Below are positions 8,008 to 16,365 of a stretch of DNA of 64,000 bases, one piece after another; the stretch's first letter is position 1; each line of letters begins with the position of its first letter. Made by a program: the position numbers and the translations under genes. Where the stretch lies: contig JAPKAB010000005.1 of NCBI GenBank assembly GCA_028825475.1, forward strand, positions 1-64,000. Reading direction: 5' to 3'. The stretch is from Ascidiaceihabitans sp. (GTDB taxonomy: Bacteria > Pseudomonadota > Alphaproteobacteria > Rhodobacterales > Rhodobacteraceae). Below the pieces are notes generated by a model that did no database searches, was not told the DNA's origin, and saw only the letters and a list, made by a program, of their open reading frames with translations.

Positions 8008-8892
8008 TTATGGGCCCGGCTTATCGATGAACCGATGCTTGGCAATCACCGCCAGAACATCGTTGATAGAAGACTTTTCTGGACGGTTAGAGGTGTTCAC
8101 CTGTGCCAACGCCTGCTCGTACAATGGCGTACGTGTCTGCAAAAGTGACTTCAGCTGATCCATCGCCGCTGGATTGCCTTCCATCGGGCGCAAGTCACCT
8201 TGTTCGCGCACCCTCTGCATGTGTTCTGCGGGGGTCGCGCTGATCCAGATTGTATGGAAATGGGCGCGTAAATTTGCATAGGTTTCGGTGTCATTCACAA
8301 GCCCACCACCAACAGCCATGATGACGCGTGAATGATCTTTGATCACCGAATTCAGCGCCTCGTTTTCCATCGCACGAAATCCGTCTTGGCCGTACAGACC
8401 ATGGATTTCAGACATCGGCATACCGACCTGTTCCTCGATCACATTATTTAGTTCTACATAGGGCAATCGCAGCGCCTTGGCCGTGCCTTTGCCCAGCGTC
8501 GATTTACCTGCACCGCGCAAGCCAATCAGACATACGCGTTGCGCACGCTGCGCCGTTTGAATTTGTGGTGCCAGCAGGTTGCGAATTTTACCCTGCACCT
8601 CACTGTGTGCCCCTTGATACAATTGTGCGACACGTTGGGTGTCTTCTGAAAATGGAGTGCCCGAGACAAGGAAATCTTCGATCCGAAGTTCAAGCGCACT
8701 TGCCACCCGTTCCAACAATAGGACTGAGATATTGCCCTCACCCGCTTCTAATTGCGCAAGGTAGCGTGGTGATACGCCTGACAGCTCAGACAACTCACGG
8801 CGCGGCATTCCTGCCTTGCTGCGGGCCGCGCGTACGCGTTCCGCCAACCGCATGATCAATTCGGATGGTTCATGGATTGGTGTAACCTTCAT
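8008..8892 (-). CDS. boxR: benzoyl-CoA-responsive regulator BoxR (XRE plus shikimate-kinase-like domain)
   Basis: A 294-residue regulator of the BoxR/BzdR family. An N-terminal XRE helix-turn-helix (about residues 17-73, with LSELSGVSPRYLAQLEAGEGNISV) is joined by a linker to a shikimate-kinase-like domain with a P-loop GLRGAGKST (about 123-131) and GGGLV. In this family the kinase-fold domain binds benzoyl-CoA and releases repression of the box genes. It lies directly downstream of boxA. Candidate operators with TGCA repeats are seen upstream of boxC and of the benzoate-CoA ligase gene. Confidence 0.93.
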   Translation of the reverse strand: MKVTPIHEPSELIMRLAERVRAARSKAGMPRRELSELSGVSPRYLAQLEAGEGNISVLLLERVASALELRIEDFLVSGTPFSEDTQRVAQLYQGAHSEVQGKIRNLLAPQIQTAQRAQRVCLIGLRGAGKSTLGKGTAKALRLPYVELNNVIEEQVGMPMSEIHGLYGQDGFRAMENEALNSVIKDHSRVIMAVGGGLVNDTETYANLRAHFHTIWISATPAEHMQRVREQGDLRPMEGNPAAMDQLKSLLQTRTPLYEQALAQVNTSNRPEKSSINDVLAVIAKHRFIDKPGP

Positions 8893-8933
8893 GGTGCCAC
8901 CGTAAAACAGAGAGGCAATTCAACCAAATTCAT

Positions 8934-10118
8934 TTAGTATGTTTCCAAGTGATAGCGGCCATCTTCACGCATTGCGTCGCGCACCTCGGTCCATTCAAGC
9001 CCTGCAGAACGCGCTATGTCTGACAGGGCTTCTTCGACCCCGACTTCCATCGCTTTTAGACCACAAACATAGATATAGCCATTTGGGTCTTTCAACAGAG
9101 CCGCAACGCTATCGGCATCCTCGCACAGTTTGTCTTGGACGTATTGTTTGGGCGTATCGTCCTGACGGCTAAAAGCGAACGCCTTTTTCAAAAACGCATC
9201 GGGAACTTTTTTGAGTGGACCAAAGTATGGCAGGTCACGCGGGGACCGTGCGCCAAACACCAATGACAGCGCATCGTTGACTGATGGCATCTCGCGTTGG
9301 CGGTGCATCGTCATGCCACGAAACGGGGCAGACCCCGTACCTGTGCAAATCATCAAGATGTGCGCAACTGGATCAGAGGGCAGCAGGAATGTTGCGCCAA
9401 ATGGACCTGTCAGTTGAACACTGTCACCCTTGTTCAAATCACAGATAAAGTTAGAGCAGACACCCCCTTCATCCCGCTTGACCGTAAGGGACAGGTTGTT
9501 GAAACCCGCGCGTTCGCCGTCACGTGGACTGGACACTGAATAAAGACGTGGCAGATGTGGATTGCCATCACCGTCTACGCCCGGTGGGATGATACCCACG
9601 CTTTGCCCTTCCAACACAGGAAATGGGAGGCTGCCCAGATCAAGGATGATGTGACGTACATCGCTGTCGCTGTCGCCGTCCGTCAGACGATAATTGCCCT
9701 GAACCGATGCTGTTGCAGGCTTGCCCAAGTTGTACATGTTGATGGTGGGTTTAGCCGCTGTTGCTGGGGCTTTGGCTTTGCCACCTGCACCTGCATGGGC
9801 TTGGGCGAACAGTTGGGTGATCACGGCGTCTTGGTCGTCGTCCCCATCAGCGGCTGCTACAATGTCTTCTTGGTCTGGCAGTTCTTCCCAACCAAATTGT
9901 TCTTCGACGGTGTAGGCCGTATTCACCACCCGCCATTCATCAATCGAACCCGTTGGGCAGACCGAAATACAGTCCATGCACATGTTGCAGATGTCTGCGT
10001 TGACCACCACGTTGTCATCGTTGTGTACGATTGCCTCAATCGGGCAGCTCATTTCACAGGTGTAACACCTGATACAAATCTCTGGGTCAATAAGGTGCTG
10101 TTTAAACGGCTGGTTCAT
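8934..10118 (-). CDS. boxA: benzoyl-CoA 2,3-epoxidase reductase subunit BoxA
   Basis: A 394-residue iron-sulfur flavoprotein that passes electrons from NADPH to BoxB. Residues about 13-60 hold two 4Fe-4S ferredoxin motifs (CIRCYTCEMSCP and CNMCMDCISVCP). A linker of about 60 residues follows, then a ferredoxin-NADP reductase domain with the FAD motif RLYSVSSPR and the nucleotide motif CTGTGSAPFRG. The start at 10118 has AAGGA upstream. It lies 60 nt downstream of boxB in the same operon; a GC-rich hairpin is present in the gap. Confidence 0.96.
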   Translation of the reverse strand: MNQPFKQHLIDPEICIRCYTCEMSCPIEAIVHNDDNVVVNADICNMCMDCISVCPTGSIDEWRVVNTAYTVEEQFGWEELPDQEDIVAAADGDDDQDAVITQLFAQAHAGAGGKAKAPATAAKPTINMYNLGKPATASVQGNYRLTDGDSDSDVRHIILDLGSLPFPVLEGQSVGIIPPGVDGDGNPHLPRLYSVSSPRDGERAGFNNLSLTVKRDEGGVCSNFICDLNKGDSVQLTGPFGATFLLPSDPVAHILMICTGTGSAPFRGMTMHRQREMPSVNDALSLVFGARSPRDLPYFGPLKKVPDAFLKKAFAFSRQDDTPKQYVQDKLCEDADSVAALLKDPNGYIYVCGLKAMEVGVEEALSDIARSAGLEWTEVRDAMREDGRYHLETY

Positions 10119-10178
10119 ATGCGATCCTTTGGCGGGGCACTGGGCCCCGCTTTGGTACTTGATTTGGATGGTGAAGCG

Positions 10179-11627
10179 TTACGCCATGTGCAATTTGACG
10201 TACTCAAAATCACCCGGTTTGTTGTCGATCCCGACCTTTGGTGGTGCGATCCACGTGGCGTATTTGCCCGGCTCATAGCACGGCTTCATCAAGGACTGGA
10301 TGAAGGCACCATCTTCTTTTGTTGGTAGCCATTCGTCCTGACGTTTCGCCCATTCTTCAGCCGAAACAATTGCGCCATCTGGGTCGACTGCAACGGATGA
10401 GAACACACCGATCTGACGGTGGAACCCTTCGTGAGGCATTTTGAATTCAAACTGAACACCCGATTTTGCGATCAATTTATTCCAACGTCCAACACCACCC
10501 GATGCATCACGCACATAGTCATCGCGCAAACGCATGTTGATCGCGGTCAGGGCTGGTACGTCCTCAGTCAGGATTTTACCGTCTTTGATAGAGGTCACCG
10601 GATAGGTGTCATTTTGCAGCTTGTGATCATCATCAATGCGCTGCTCCATGTAGCGCCCTTTGATGCCGTAGTTGAATGCGTTGGCCGCATTCGTCGACAC
10701 CTCTTGACCAAACAGATCAAGGGAAAGGGTATAGTGCAGGTTCAATTTCTTCTGGATCGTTGGCAGGTCGATGACGCCAAGATCACGAATTTTCGCGATG
10801 TCATATGGATCAGTGATCCCCGCCTTGTTCATCGCATCTAAGGTTGCTTGGATAGTGCGACCAACACCCGTTTCGCCCACGAACATGTGGTGGGCTTCTT
10901 CGGTCAGCATAAAGCGCACAGTGCGTGATAGCGGATCAAAGCCGGACTGCGCCAATGATTCCAGCTGCATTTTTCCGTCACGATCGGTGAAGTATGTGAA
11001 CATGAAGAAGGACAGCCAATCTGGCGTTTCCTCGTTAAACGCGCCCAACATACGCGGGGAGTCATCAGACCCTGATGAACGCACCAACATGTCATCCGCT
11101 TCTTCACGGCCATCTTTGCCGAAATACTTTTGCAGCAGATACACCATCGCCCAAAGGTGACGGCCTTCTTCCACGTTCACCTGAAACAGATTACGCATGT
11201 CATAAAGGGACGGCGCAGTCAGACCAAGGAAACGTTGTTGTTCAACTGATCCCGGTTCTGTGTCGCCTTGGATCACGATCAAACGTTTGAGCATGTTGCG
11301 GTATTCGCCTGGCACCTCCTGCCACGCAGGTTCGCCCAAGTGTTCGCCCATTGGAATGGTGCGCCCCTCAACCGCGGGGGCCAGCAAGATACCCCAACGA
11401 TAGTCAGGCATTTTGACGTAGTCGAATTTGGCCCAGCCCTTGGGATCGACTGAAACCGCAGTGCGCAAATAGACCATGCTGTCTTGGAAATTTTGCGGGA
11501 TCAGATCGTTCCACCAGTTGATGTAACCGGGGTGCCATTTCTCAAGCGCCTTAAGCACTTTCTTGTCACTGCTTAGGCCCACGTTGTTGGGGATTTGGCT
11601 GTCGTAGCTTACGTTGATCAAGTCCAT
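10179..11627 (-). CDS. boxB: benzoyl-CoA 2,3-epoxidase oxygenase subunit BoxB
   Basis: A 482-residue class I diiron oxygenase that epoxidises benzoyl-CoA at C2-C3 using O2 and electrons from BoxA. Diiron ligands are visible in the EEGRH motif (VNVEEGRHLWAMVYLLQ) and the EEAHH motif (MLTEEAHHMFVGE). Length matches the family. The ATG at 11627 is preferred over the one at 11633 because AGGAG then sits 6 nt upstream rather than adjacent to the start. It lies between boxC and boxA. Confidence 0.97.
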   Translation of the reverse strand: MDLINVSYDSQIPNNVGLSSDKKVLKALEKWHPGYINWWNDLIPQNFQDSMVYLRTAVSVDPKGWAKFDYVKMPDYRWGILLAPAVEGRTIPMGEHLGEPAWQEVPGEYRNMLKRLIVIQGDTEPGSVEQQRFLGLTAPSLYDMRNLFQVNVEEGRHLWAMVYLLQKYFGKDGREEADDMLVRSSGSDDSPRMLGAFNEETPDWLSFFMFTYFTDRDGKMQLESLAQSGFDPLSRTVRFMLTEEAHHMFVGETGVGRTIQATLDAMNKAGITDPYDIAKIRDLGVIDLPTIQKKLNLHYTLSLDLFGQEVSTNAANAFNYGIKGRYMEQRIDDDHKLQNDTYPVTSIKDGKILTEDVPALTAINMRLRDDYVRDASGGVGRWNKLIAKSGVQFEFKMPHEGFHRQIGVFSSVAVDPDGAIVSAEEWAKRQDEWLPTKEDGAFIQSLMKPCYEPGKYATWIAPPKVGIDNKPGDFEYVKLHMA

Positions 11628-11708
11628 CTTCATCTCCTAAAAGGCCATTTGGTTGCGCATGGCCAAAACATTTCACTGCACGGGGGCGTTGCCCCACGCG
11701 ATCAAAAA

Positions 11709-13367
11709 TTAAACACGCTCCATATTGTATTTGCCGCGCACACCCGTGCCGTAGCGCTGCAATGCACCTTCTTCGCCAACCGCGTTCGGGCGCTGAAAGA
11801 TCCAGTTTTGCCATGCAGTCAGACGCCCAAAGATGCGTGTTTCCATTGTCTCAGGCCCCGCAAAGCGCAGGTTGGCTTCCATGCCCGTCATCGCATCGGG
11901 GCTAAAGCTGGCGCGCTCTTCCATGAATAGGCGCACTTCGTCTTCCCAATCGATGTCATCATAAGCGTAAGTGACAAGGCCCAGTTCCTCGGCATCCCCA
12001 GCCTCAAGTGCCTCACCAATCCGCATTTGCGCAGTGTCGACATCCTCTGGCGTGCCAAGGAACCGGGTTTGCAAACGGGTCAGATCATTGCCCATTGGAT
12101 AGGTGTCAAAGTTACCCGCACTTAACGTCAAACTTGCCATCGGGCGATTGTCGCCATCAAATTCCTCAAGCATCATATAGCTGCGATCGACGGACCACAG
12201 CAGTTCAGCCAATGGACCGGCAAAACAGCTGCCATGCTCAACGGTGGCGACCAAGCTGCGCGATGTCATGTCGACACGTTTCAAAACGCGTTTCCAATAT
12301 TTCAGCACCTCATTGGACAACCAGTGATCTGGATCATTCAACATCAACGCTTCATGCGCGATCACCGATTCAGGGTCGCCTTGGGTTTGAAACTCCATCA
12401 AACCCAACTCCATCTCGTTCAAACGAAGGTGCAAGATCGCGTCATCCAATTCACGCGCACAGCGCAGCATCCATGACTGATCGCCCATCGCCTCAAATGC
12501 AGCCATATCGGCAGGGGCCGCATCTGTTGGCCCTTTGATCAAGATTGTGGAACGACGGCCCGCGCGATCCAACGTCACTTCAACCGTGGAATAGATCACG
12601 GCGTCTTCTGAAATTTCGCGGGTCAATGGCGTTAGGTTGATCCCTTTGGCCACATCAGCTTTGGCTGAATTTTCTGCCATCTCGTGGGCACGTGCAACAA
12701 CCGCTTCGTCGAATTTGGAGTTTGGAATAACCTCATCCACCAAACGCCACGTGAGCGCGCGTTTGCCTTTAACGCCCTCTTCAACAGAGCAGAACACATC
12801 AGCCAAATCACGGCGCACTTTGCGTTTGTCCGTAACACGCGTCAGGCCCCCTGTTCCCGGAAGAACCGCCAACAATGGCACCTCAGGCAAAGACACCGAT
12901 GACGCGCTGTCGTCTGTCAACATGATGTGATTGCACGCCAACGCCAGTTCATAACCGCCACCCGCACAGGCCCCTTTGACTGCACAGATATAGTTCTGCG
13001 CACTGTCGGCCAATGCCGCCTCATAGGTGTTGCGTGTCTCGTTCGTGAATTTACAAAAGTTCACTTTGTGACTGTGCGCCGCGCCGCCAAGCATCCGAAT
13101 ATTCGCGCCAGCGCAGAACACCTTGTCCTTGGCTGATTGCATCACCACCACTTTGACTTCGGGGTGTTCAAAGCGCATCCGCTGCACCACGTCCGCCAAT
13201 TCGATATCGACGCCAAGGTCATATGAATTCAGTTTCAGCTGATAACCATCGAACAGACCACCATCTTCATCAACGTCCATGAACAGATTGGCGACCGCGC
13301 CGTCATATTCGACCTTCCAGTGTTTGTATTGGGAGGGATCAGTTTGAAAATTGATAATCTTAGTCAT
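11709..13367 (-). CDS. boxC: 2,3-epoxybenzoyl-CoA dihydrolase BoxC
   Basis: A 552-residue crotonase-superfamily enzyme that opens the ring of 2,3-epoxybenzoyl-CoA by adding two waters, giving 3,4-dehydroadipyl-CoA semialdehyde and formate. The enoyl-CoA hydratase fold is seen in KVVVMQSAKDKVFCAGANIRML and in CAGGGYELALACNHIML. The start at 13367 has GAAGGAG 7 nt upstream; a 13-residue upstream in-frame extension is rejected. It is first of the boxC-boxB-boxA-boxR group, with a possible BoxR operator about 115 bp upstream. Confidence 0.96.
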   Translation of the reverse strand: MTKIINFQTDPSQYKHWKVEYDGAVANLFMDVDEDGGLFDGYQLKLNSYDLGVDIELADVVQRMRFEHPEVKVVVMQSAKDKVFCAGANIRMLGGAAHSHKVNFCKFTNETRNTYEAALADSAQNYICAVKGACAGGGYELALACNHIMLTDDSASSVSLPEVPLLAVLPGTGGLTRVTDKRKVRRDLADVFCSVEEGVKGKRALTWRLVDEVIPNSKFDEAVVARAHEMAENSAKADVAKGINLTPLTREISEDAVIYSTVEVTLDRAGRRSTILIKGPTDAAPADMAAFEAMGDQSWMLRCARELDDAILHLRLNEMELGLMEFQTQGDPESVIAHEALMLNDPDHWLSNEVLKYWKRVLKRVDMTSRSLVATVEHGSCFAGPLAELLWSVDRSYMMLEEFDGDNRPMASLTLSAGNFDTYPMGNDLTRLQTRFLGTPEDVDTAQMRIGEALEAGDAEELGLVTYAYDDIDWEDEVRLFMEERASFSPDAMTGMEANLRFAGPETMETRIFGRLTAWQNWIFQRPNAVGEEGALQRYGTGVRGKYNMERV

Positions 13368-13480
13368 GTCATTCTCCTTCAACGGCGCGCGGCGGTGGCC
13401 CGTCAATTTGGAATGATAGTACGCAAAAGCATTCAGATCGGGAGAATGATATGCATAATGATGCGTAAGTTGACAAAAAA

Positions 13481-13495
13481 GTGCAATTTAGTGCC
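13481..13495 (-). promoter_or_regulatory. candidate BoxR operator upstream of boxC
   Basis: The plus strand reads GTGCAATTTAGTGCC, closely matching GTGCAGTTTACTGCA at 16335-16349 in front of the benzoate-CoA ligase gene. Another TGCA lies at 13452-13455. BzdR/BoxR regulators are reported to bind TGCA-containing repeats; assigning these sites to BoxR is inference. Confidence 0.45.
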
Positions 13496-13917
13496 TATTT
13501 GAGCTGAATACGCAGCTCATTGGTCCAGCGCGTTACGTCCTCAACAGGTATTCCCAGAATCGAACCGCTGTGAGATCGCAGCAATTCATCAACGATATAG
13601 CACAACCGAAGGGTTGCTTTGGGACGGTTCATTTTGACCTTAAGGCGTGCATTGGCCAATTGAATGATCGCTTGGGTCATGTCGCGCTCAGCTGATGGGT
13701 CAGGTAGCGACAACCACACCGCTTCCAGAACCTCATGACATTCCCAGAAATAACCCGCGTGCAGATAGGCCAATCCAATCTGCCATGCCTGTGTGTCTTG
13801 AACCGCGACATCAGGCATGACGCTGGATTTGATGTGATCAAACCAATCCTCAGGATGGCGTGCATTTTGTCCCGGCACATAGGCGTGGCTGGGGCGAAGG
13901 GCGTCAGGCAGACTCAA
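13495..13917 (-). CDS. DUF309 domain-containing protein
   Basis: A protein of about 140 residues with the DUF309 signature: GLAYLHAGYFWECHEVLEAVWL (the H-F-E-H-E-LE-W pattern) followed by a QAIIQLANARLK helix. The family is small, helical and of unknown function. The first in-frame ATG upstream would sit deep inside the hydrolase gene. TTG at 13917 with AGAGG upstream, overlapping the hydrolase 3' end by 14 nt, is a better start. The overlap indicates translational coupling within the benzoate operon. Confidence 0.75.
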   Translation of the reverse strand: MSLPDALRPSHAYVPGQNARHPEDWFDHIKSSVMPDVAVQDTQAWQIGLAYLHAGYFWECHEVLEAVWLSLPDPSAERDMTQAIIQLANARLKVKMNRPKATLRLCYIVDELLRSHSGSILGIPVEDVTRWTNELRIQLK

Positions 13918-14734
13918 GCAAAACCTCTGCCTGTTCCAAACGGACCAGCGTTGCGCAGAATTCAGCGATCGCCGCTGTTGTTTGGTCCGGTTGCTCAAGA
14001 TGGGGCGCGTGGCCACACCCCTCAAGGATCAGCGTCTCGAGAGGTGAATAGATGCGTTCATCAATCTCTGAAATTTGGGCCATAGTGCCATAAGGATCGC
14101 TTGACCCTTGAATGGCCAGCACAGGAATGCGCCAGTGGTCGATGGTATCTGCGACCGTCCATTTGGCGAAATCAGGATGGGTCCAGCTGTCGTACCAACC
14201 GTGGAATGCGACGTCAGGATCATCGTGATATTTTGACAGTTTCGATTTCAGATCACCGTTTTGATACTGTGCCAAGGTCTCTTTAATGGTCGCGATACCT
14301 GATGCTTCGGCGAAGAAATGTGGGGCCATCAGGACCAAGCCACGCACGCGTTGATCCGAAACACTGCCCGCATAGATCGCCGCAATCGTTGCGCCATCAC
14401 TGTGCCCTAACAGGATGGCCTGTGTGACACCCAGTTCTGTCATCACGTCCCCAAGGACATCTGTTGCCTCATCCGTCATGTAATCCAGCGAACGGGGCAA
14501 CTTAACCGTTGAAGACCGTCCATAGCCCGCACGTGAATATGCCACGACGCCCAGGCCTGTTTGATCGGCAAGCTGCTGTGGGAAATCGCGCCACAGTTCC
14601 GTGCAGCCCAATCCTTCGTGCAGTAAAACGAGTGTTGGCGCATCGCTGGGCGCAGGGCCAAAACAAGCGTATTCAAGCGTCGCATCCCCGACATTCAGTG
14701 TTTGCGCTGGTGTGTTATTCCATGCTGCGGTCAT
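13904..14734 (-). CDS. alpha/beta hydrolase in the benzoate operon
   Basis: A 276-residue alpha/beta hydrolase. Visible are the oxyanion-side motif LLHEGLGCTELWRDFP, the nucleophile elbow GHSDGA (Ser nucleophile), an Asp-bearing strand near QGSSDPYG and the C-terminal catalytic His in EGCGHAPHLEQP. It overlaps the benzoate-CoA ligase stop by 4 nt (ATGA type), so it is translationally coupled to the aromatic pathway. It may act as a thioesterase or as an aromatic-ester or lactone hydrolase; the substrate is not evident. Confidence 0.85.
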   Translation of the reverse strand: MTAAWNNTPAQTLNVGDATLEYACFGPAPSDAPTLVLLHEGLGCTELWRDFPQQLADQTGLGVVAYSRAGYGRSSTVKLPRSLDYMTDEATDVLGDVMTELGVTQAILLGHSDGATIAAIYAGSVSDQRVRGLVLMAPHFFAEASGIATIKETLAQYQNGDLKSKLSKYHDDPDVAFHGWYDSWTHPDFAKWTVADTIDHWRIPVLAIQGSSDPYGTMAQISEIDERIYSPLETLILEGCGHAPHLEQPDQTTAAIAEFCATLVRLEQAEVLLESA

Positions 14735-16260
14735 GCGTCTGGCCCTCTTAATTTGAAACGTTGAATTTTACCGGTTGCCGTCTTTGGCAACTCATCGACG
14801 CACTCGATCCAGCGCGGGTATTTCCATTTACCGATCTTATCTTTGACGTGTTCTTTTAATATCTCTGCCAACCCGTCGTCATTCACACCCTCATTCAGGA
14901 CAACAAACGCCTTGGGCTTTTCCAATCCTTCGGGATCACGGGCCGCCACCACTGCAGCCTCAAGAATAGCGGGGTGTGCGATCAAGGCAGACTCAACCTC
15001 AAACGGAGAGACCCAAATGCCAGACACTTTGAACATATCATCGGTGCGACCACAGTAGACATACCGCCCGTCCGGGCGCTGTTCATATTTGTCGCCCGTG
15101 TGTGTCCAGACGCCTGCAAATGTCGCGCGTGTCTTTTCCCGTTGGTTCCAATAGCCGCTGGCCGCAGAGGCACCATTCACAACCAATTCGCCCACTTCGC
15201 CGCGTGGCACATCATTGCCCACATCATCCACAAGTCGCATTTCATAGCCCGGTACAGCCGTGCCGGAGGTGCCGTAAACAACATCATCGTCCGCGTTGCT
15301 TAAAAAGATGTGCAGCATCTCGGTTGAGCCGACACCGTCTAAAATATCCACGTTCATCATCTTGGCCCAGCGTTGCCCAATATCTTCGGGCAATGCCTCC
15401 CCCGCTGAAATGCAGCGGTGCAATGAGGCATTGGCCGCGCCGTTGGCATCCATGTAAGCCAGCATCGCCGCATATAGCGTAGGTACCCCGCAAAAAACGG
15501 TTGGGGATTGTGTGTTCAGGATATCAACCACAACATCAGGGGTTGGTCGCCCAGCAAACAGAACCGCCGTGGCACCGACCGACATTGGGAAACTCATCTC
15601 ATTGCCCAAGCCATAGGCGAAGAAAAACTTGGCCGCTGAATAGACGACATCGTCCTCTTTGATCTTCAAGACATGCGCACCGTAGGTATCAGCTGTTGCC
15701 TGCATACTGGAATGAATGTGGTGCACACCTTTGGGTAGGCCTGTTGAACCGGATGAGTACAGCCAAAACGCGGTTTCGTCATCGCTGGCTTCAACCGCCG
15801 CACATGGTTTCGCACCTGTTGTGAAGGCTTCAATGGACGTTGTTCCGGCGGGCGCGTCACCGACCACCACGACCTGGCGCAAGTAGGGGTTGTCGGCCAG
15901 GACAGGCTTCACCGTCGCGTATAACGCGTCCGAAATGAACAGGATGGATGCACGGCTGTCACGCAAAATCGCGTCATAAACAGGAGCGGCCAAAAGGGTG
16001 TTAAGCGGGACAGGAACCACGCCTGCTTTGATCGCACCCCAAAAGATTTGAGGGAATTCGATACAGTCTAAAACCAACATCGCAGCGCGTTCTTCGCGCG
16101 TGATCCTCGCTTGAGCAAATGCACCAGCAATCTTGTCAGAGGTGGCCGCCAACATGCCATAGCTTAGCGCACGTCCATTTGGATATTCGCGAAAGGCAAC
16201 CTTGTCCCCGCGTCCTTCGTGTACGTGGCGATCTACAAAGTAGAGTGCTGCGTTGGCCAT
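14731..16260 (-). CDS. benzoate-CoA ligase
   Basis: A 509-residue adenylate-forming enzyme of the benzoate-CoA ligase family that activates benzoate to benzoyl-CoA with ATP and CoA. Core motifs are YSSGSTGLPKGVHH (P-loop A3), the HTGDKYEQRPDGRYVYCGRTDDMFKVSG hinge and the C-terminal PKTATGKIQR with the catalytic Lys. The ATG at 16260 has GGGAGGGG upstream. It is the first catabolic gene after the TRAP transporter and precedes the box genes, consistent with the first step of the pathway. Other benzoate analogues cannot be excluded as substrates. Confidence 0.92.
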   Translation of the reverse strand: MANAALYFVDRHVHEGRGDKVAFREYPNGRALSYGMLAATSDKIAGAFAQARITREERAAMLVLDCIEFPQIFWGAIKAGVVPVPLNTLLAAPVYDAILRDSRASILFISDALYATVKPVLADNPYLRQVVVVGDAPAGTTSIEAFTTGAKPCAAVEASDDETAFWLYSSGSTGLPKGVHHIHSSMQATADTYGAHVLKIKEDDVVYSAAKFFFAYGLGNEMSFPMSVGATAVLFAGRPTPDVVVDILNTQSPTVFCGVPTLYAAMLAYMDANGAANASLHRCISAGEALPEDIGQRWAKMMNVDILDGVGSTEMLHIFLSNADDDVVYGTSGTAVPGYEMRLVDDVGNDVPRGEVGELVVNGASAASGYWNQREKTRATFAGVWTHTGDKYEQRPDGRYVYCGRTDDMFKVSGIWVSPFEVESALIAHPAILEAAVVAARDPEGLEKPKAFVVLNEGVNDDGLAEILKEHVKDKIGKWKYPRWIECVDELPKTATGKIQRFKLRGPDA

Positions 16261-16334
16261 TATCCCCTCCCAAGGCAATGCATTGACTGTACCCTGCACC
16301 ATGCGCGCAGTAGCGCAACTTTGACCCTTAGGTT

Positions 16335-16349
16335 GTGCAGTTTACTGCA
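16335..16349 (-). promoter_or_regulatory. candidate BoxR operator upstream of the benzoate-CoA ligase gene
   Basis: The plus strand reads GTGCAGTTTACTGCA, holding the near-palindrome TGCAGT-tt-ACTGCA. Further TGCA copies occur nearby within the 105-bp gap (16261-16365) between dctM and the ligase gene. It shares 12 of 15 positions with the site upstream of boxC. Confidence 0.5.
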
Positions 16350-16365
16350 TCAACTTGTCGCACCT

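Noticed and set aside
9555-10328. A 257-codon open frame on the plus strand
   Set aside because: It lies fully antisense to boxA and the end of boxB, both with clear motifs, and its translation has no domain-like content.
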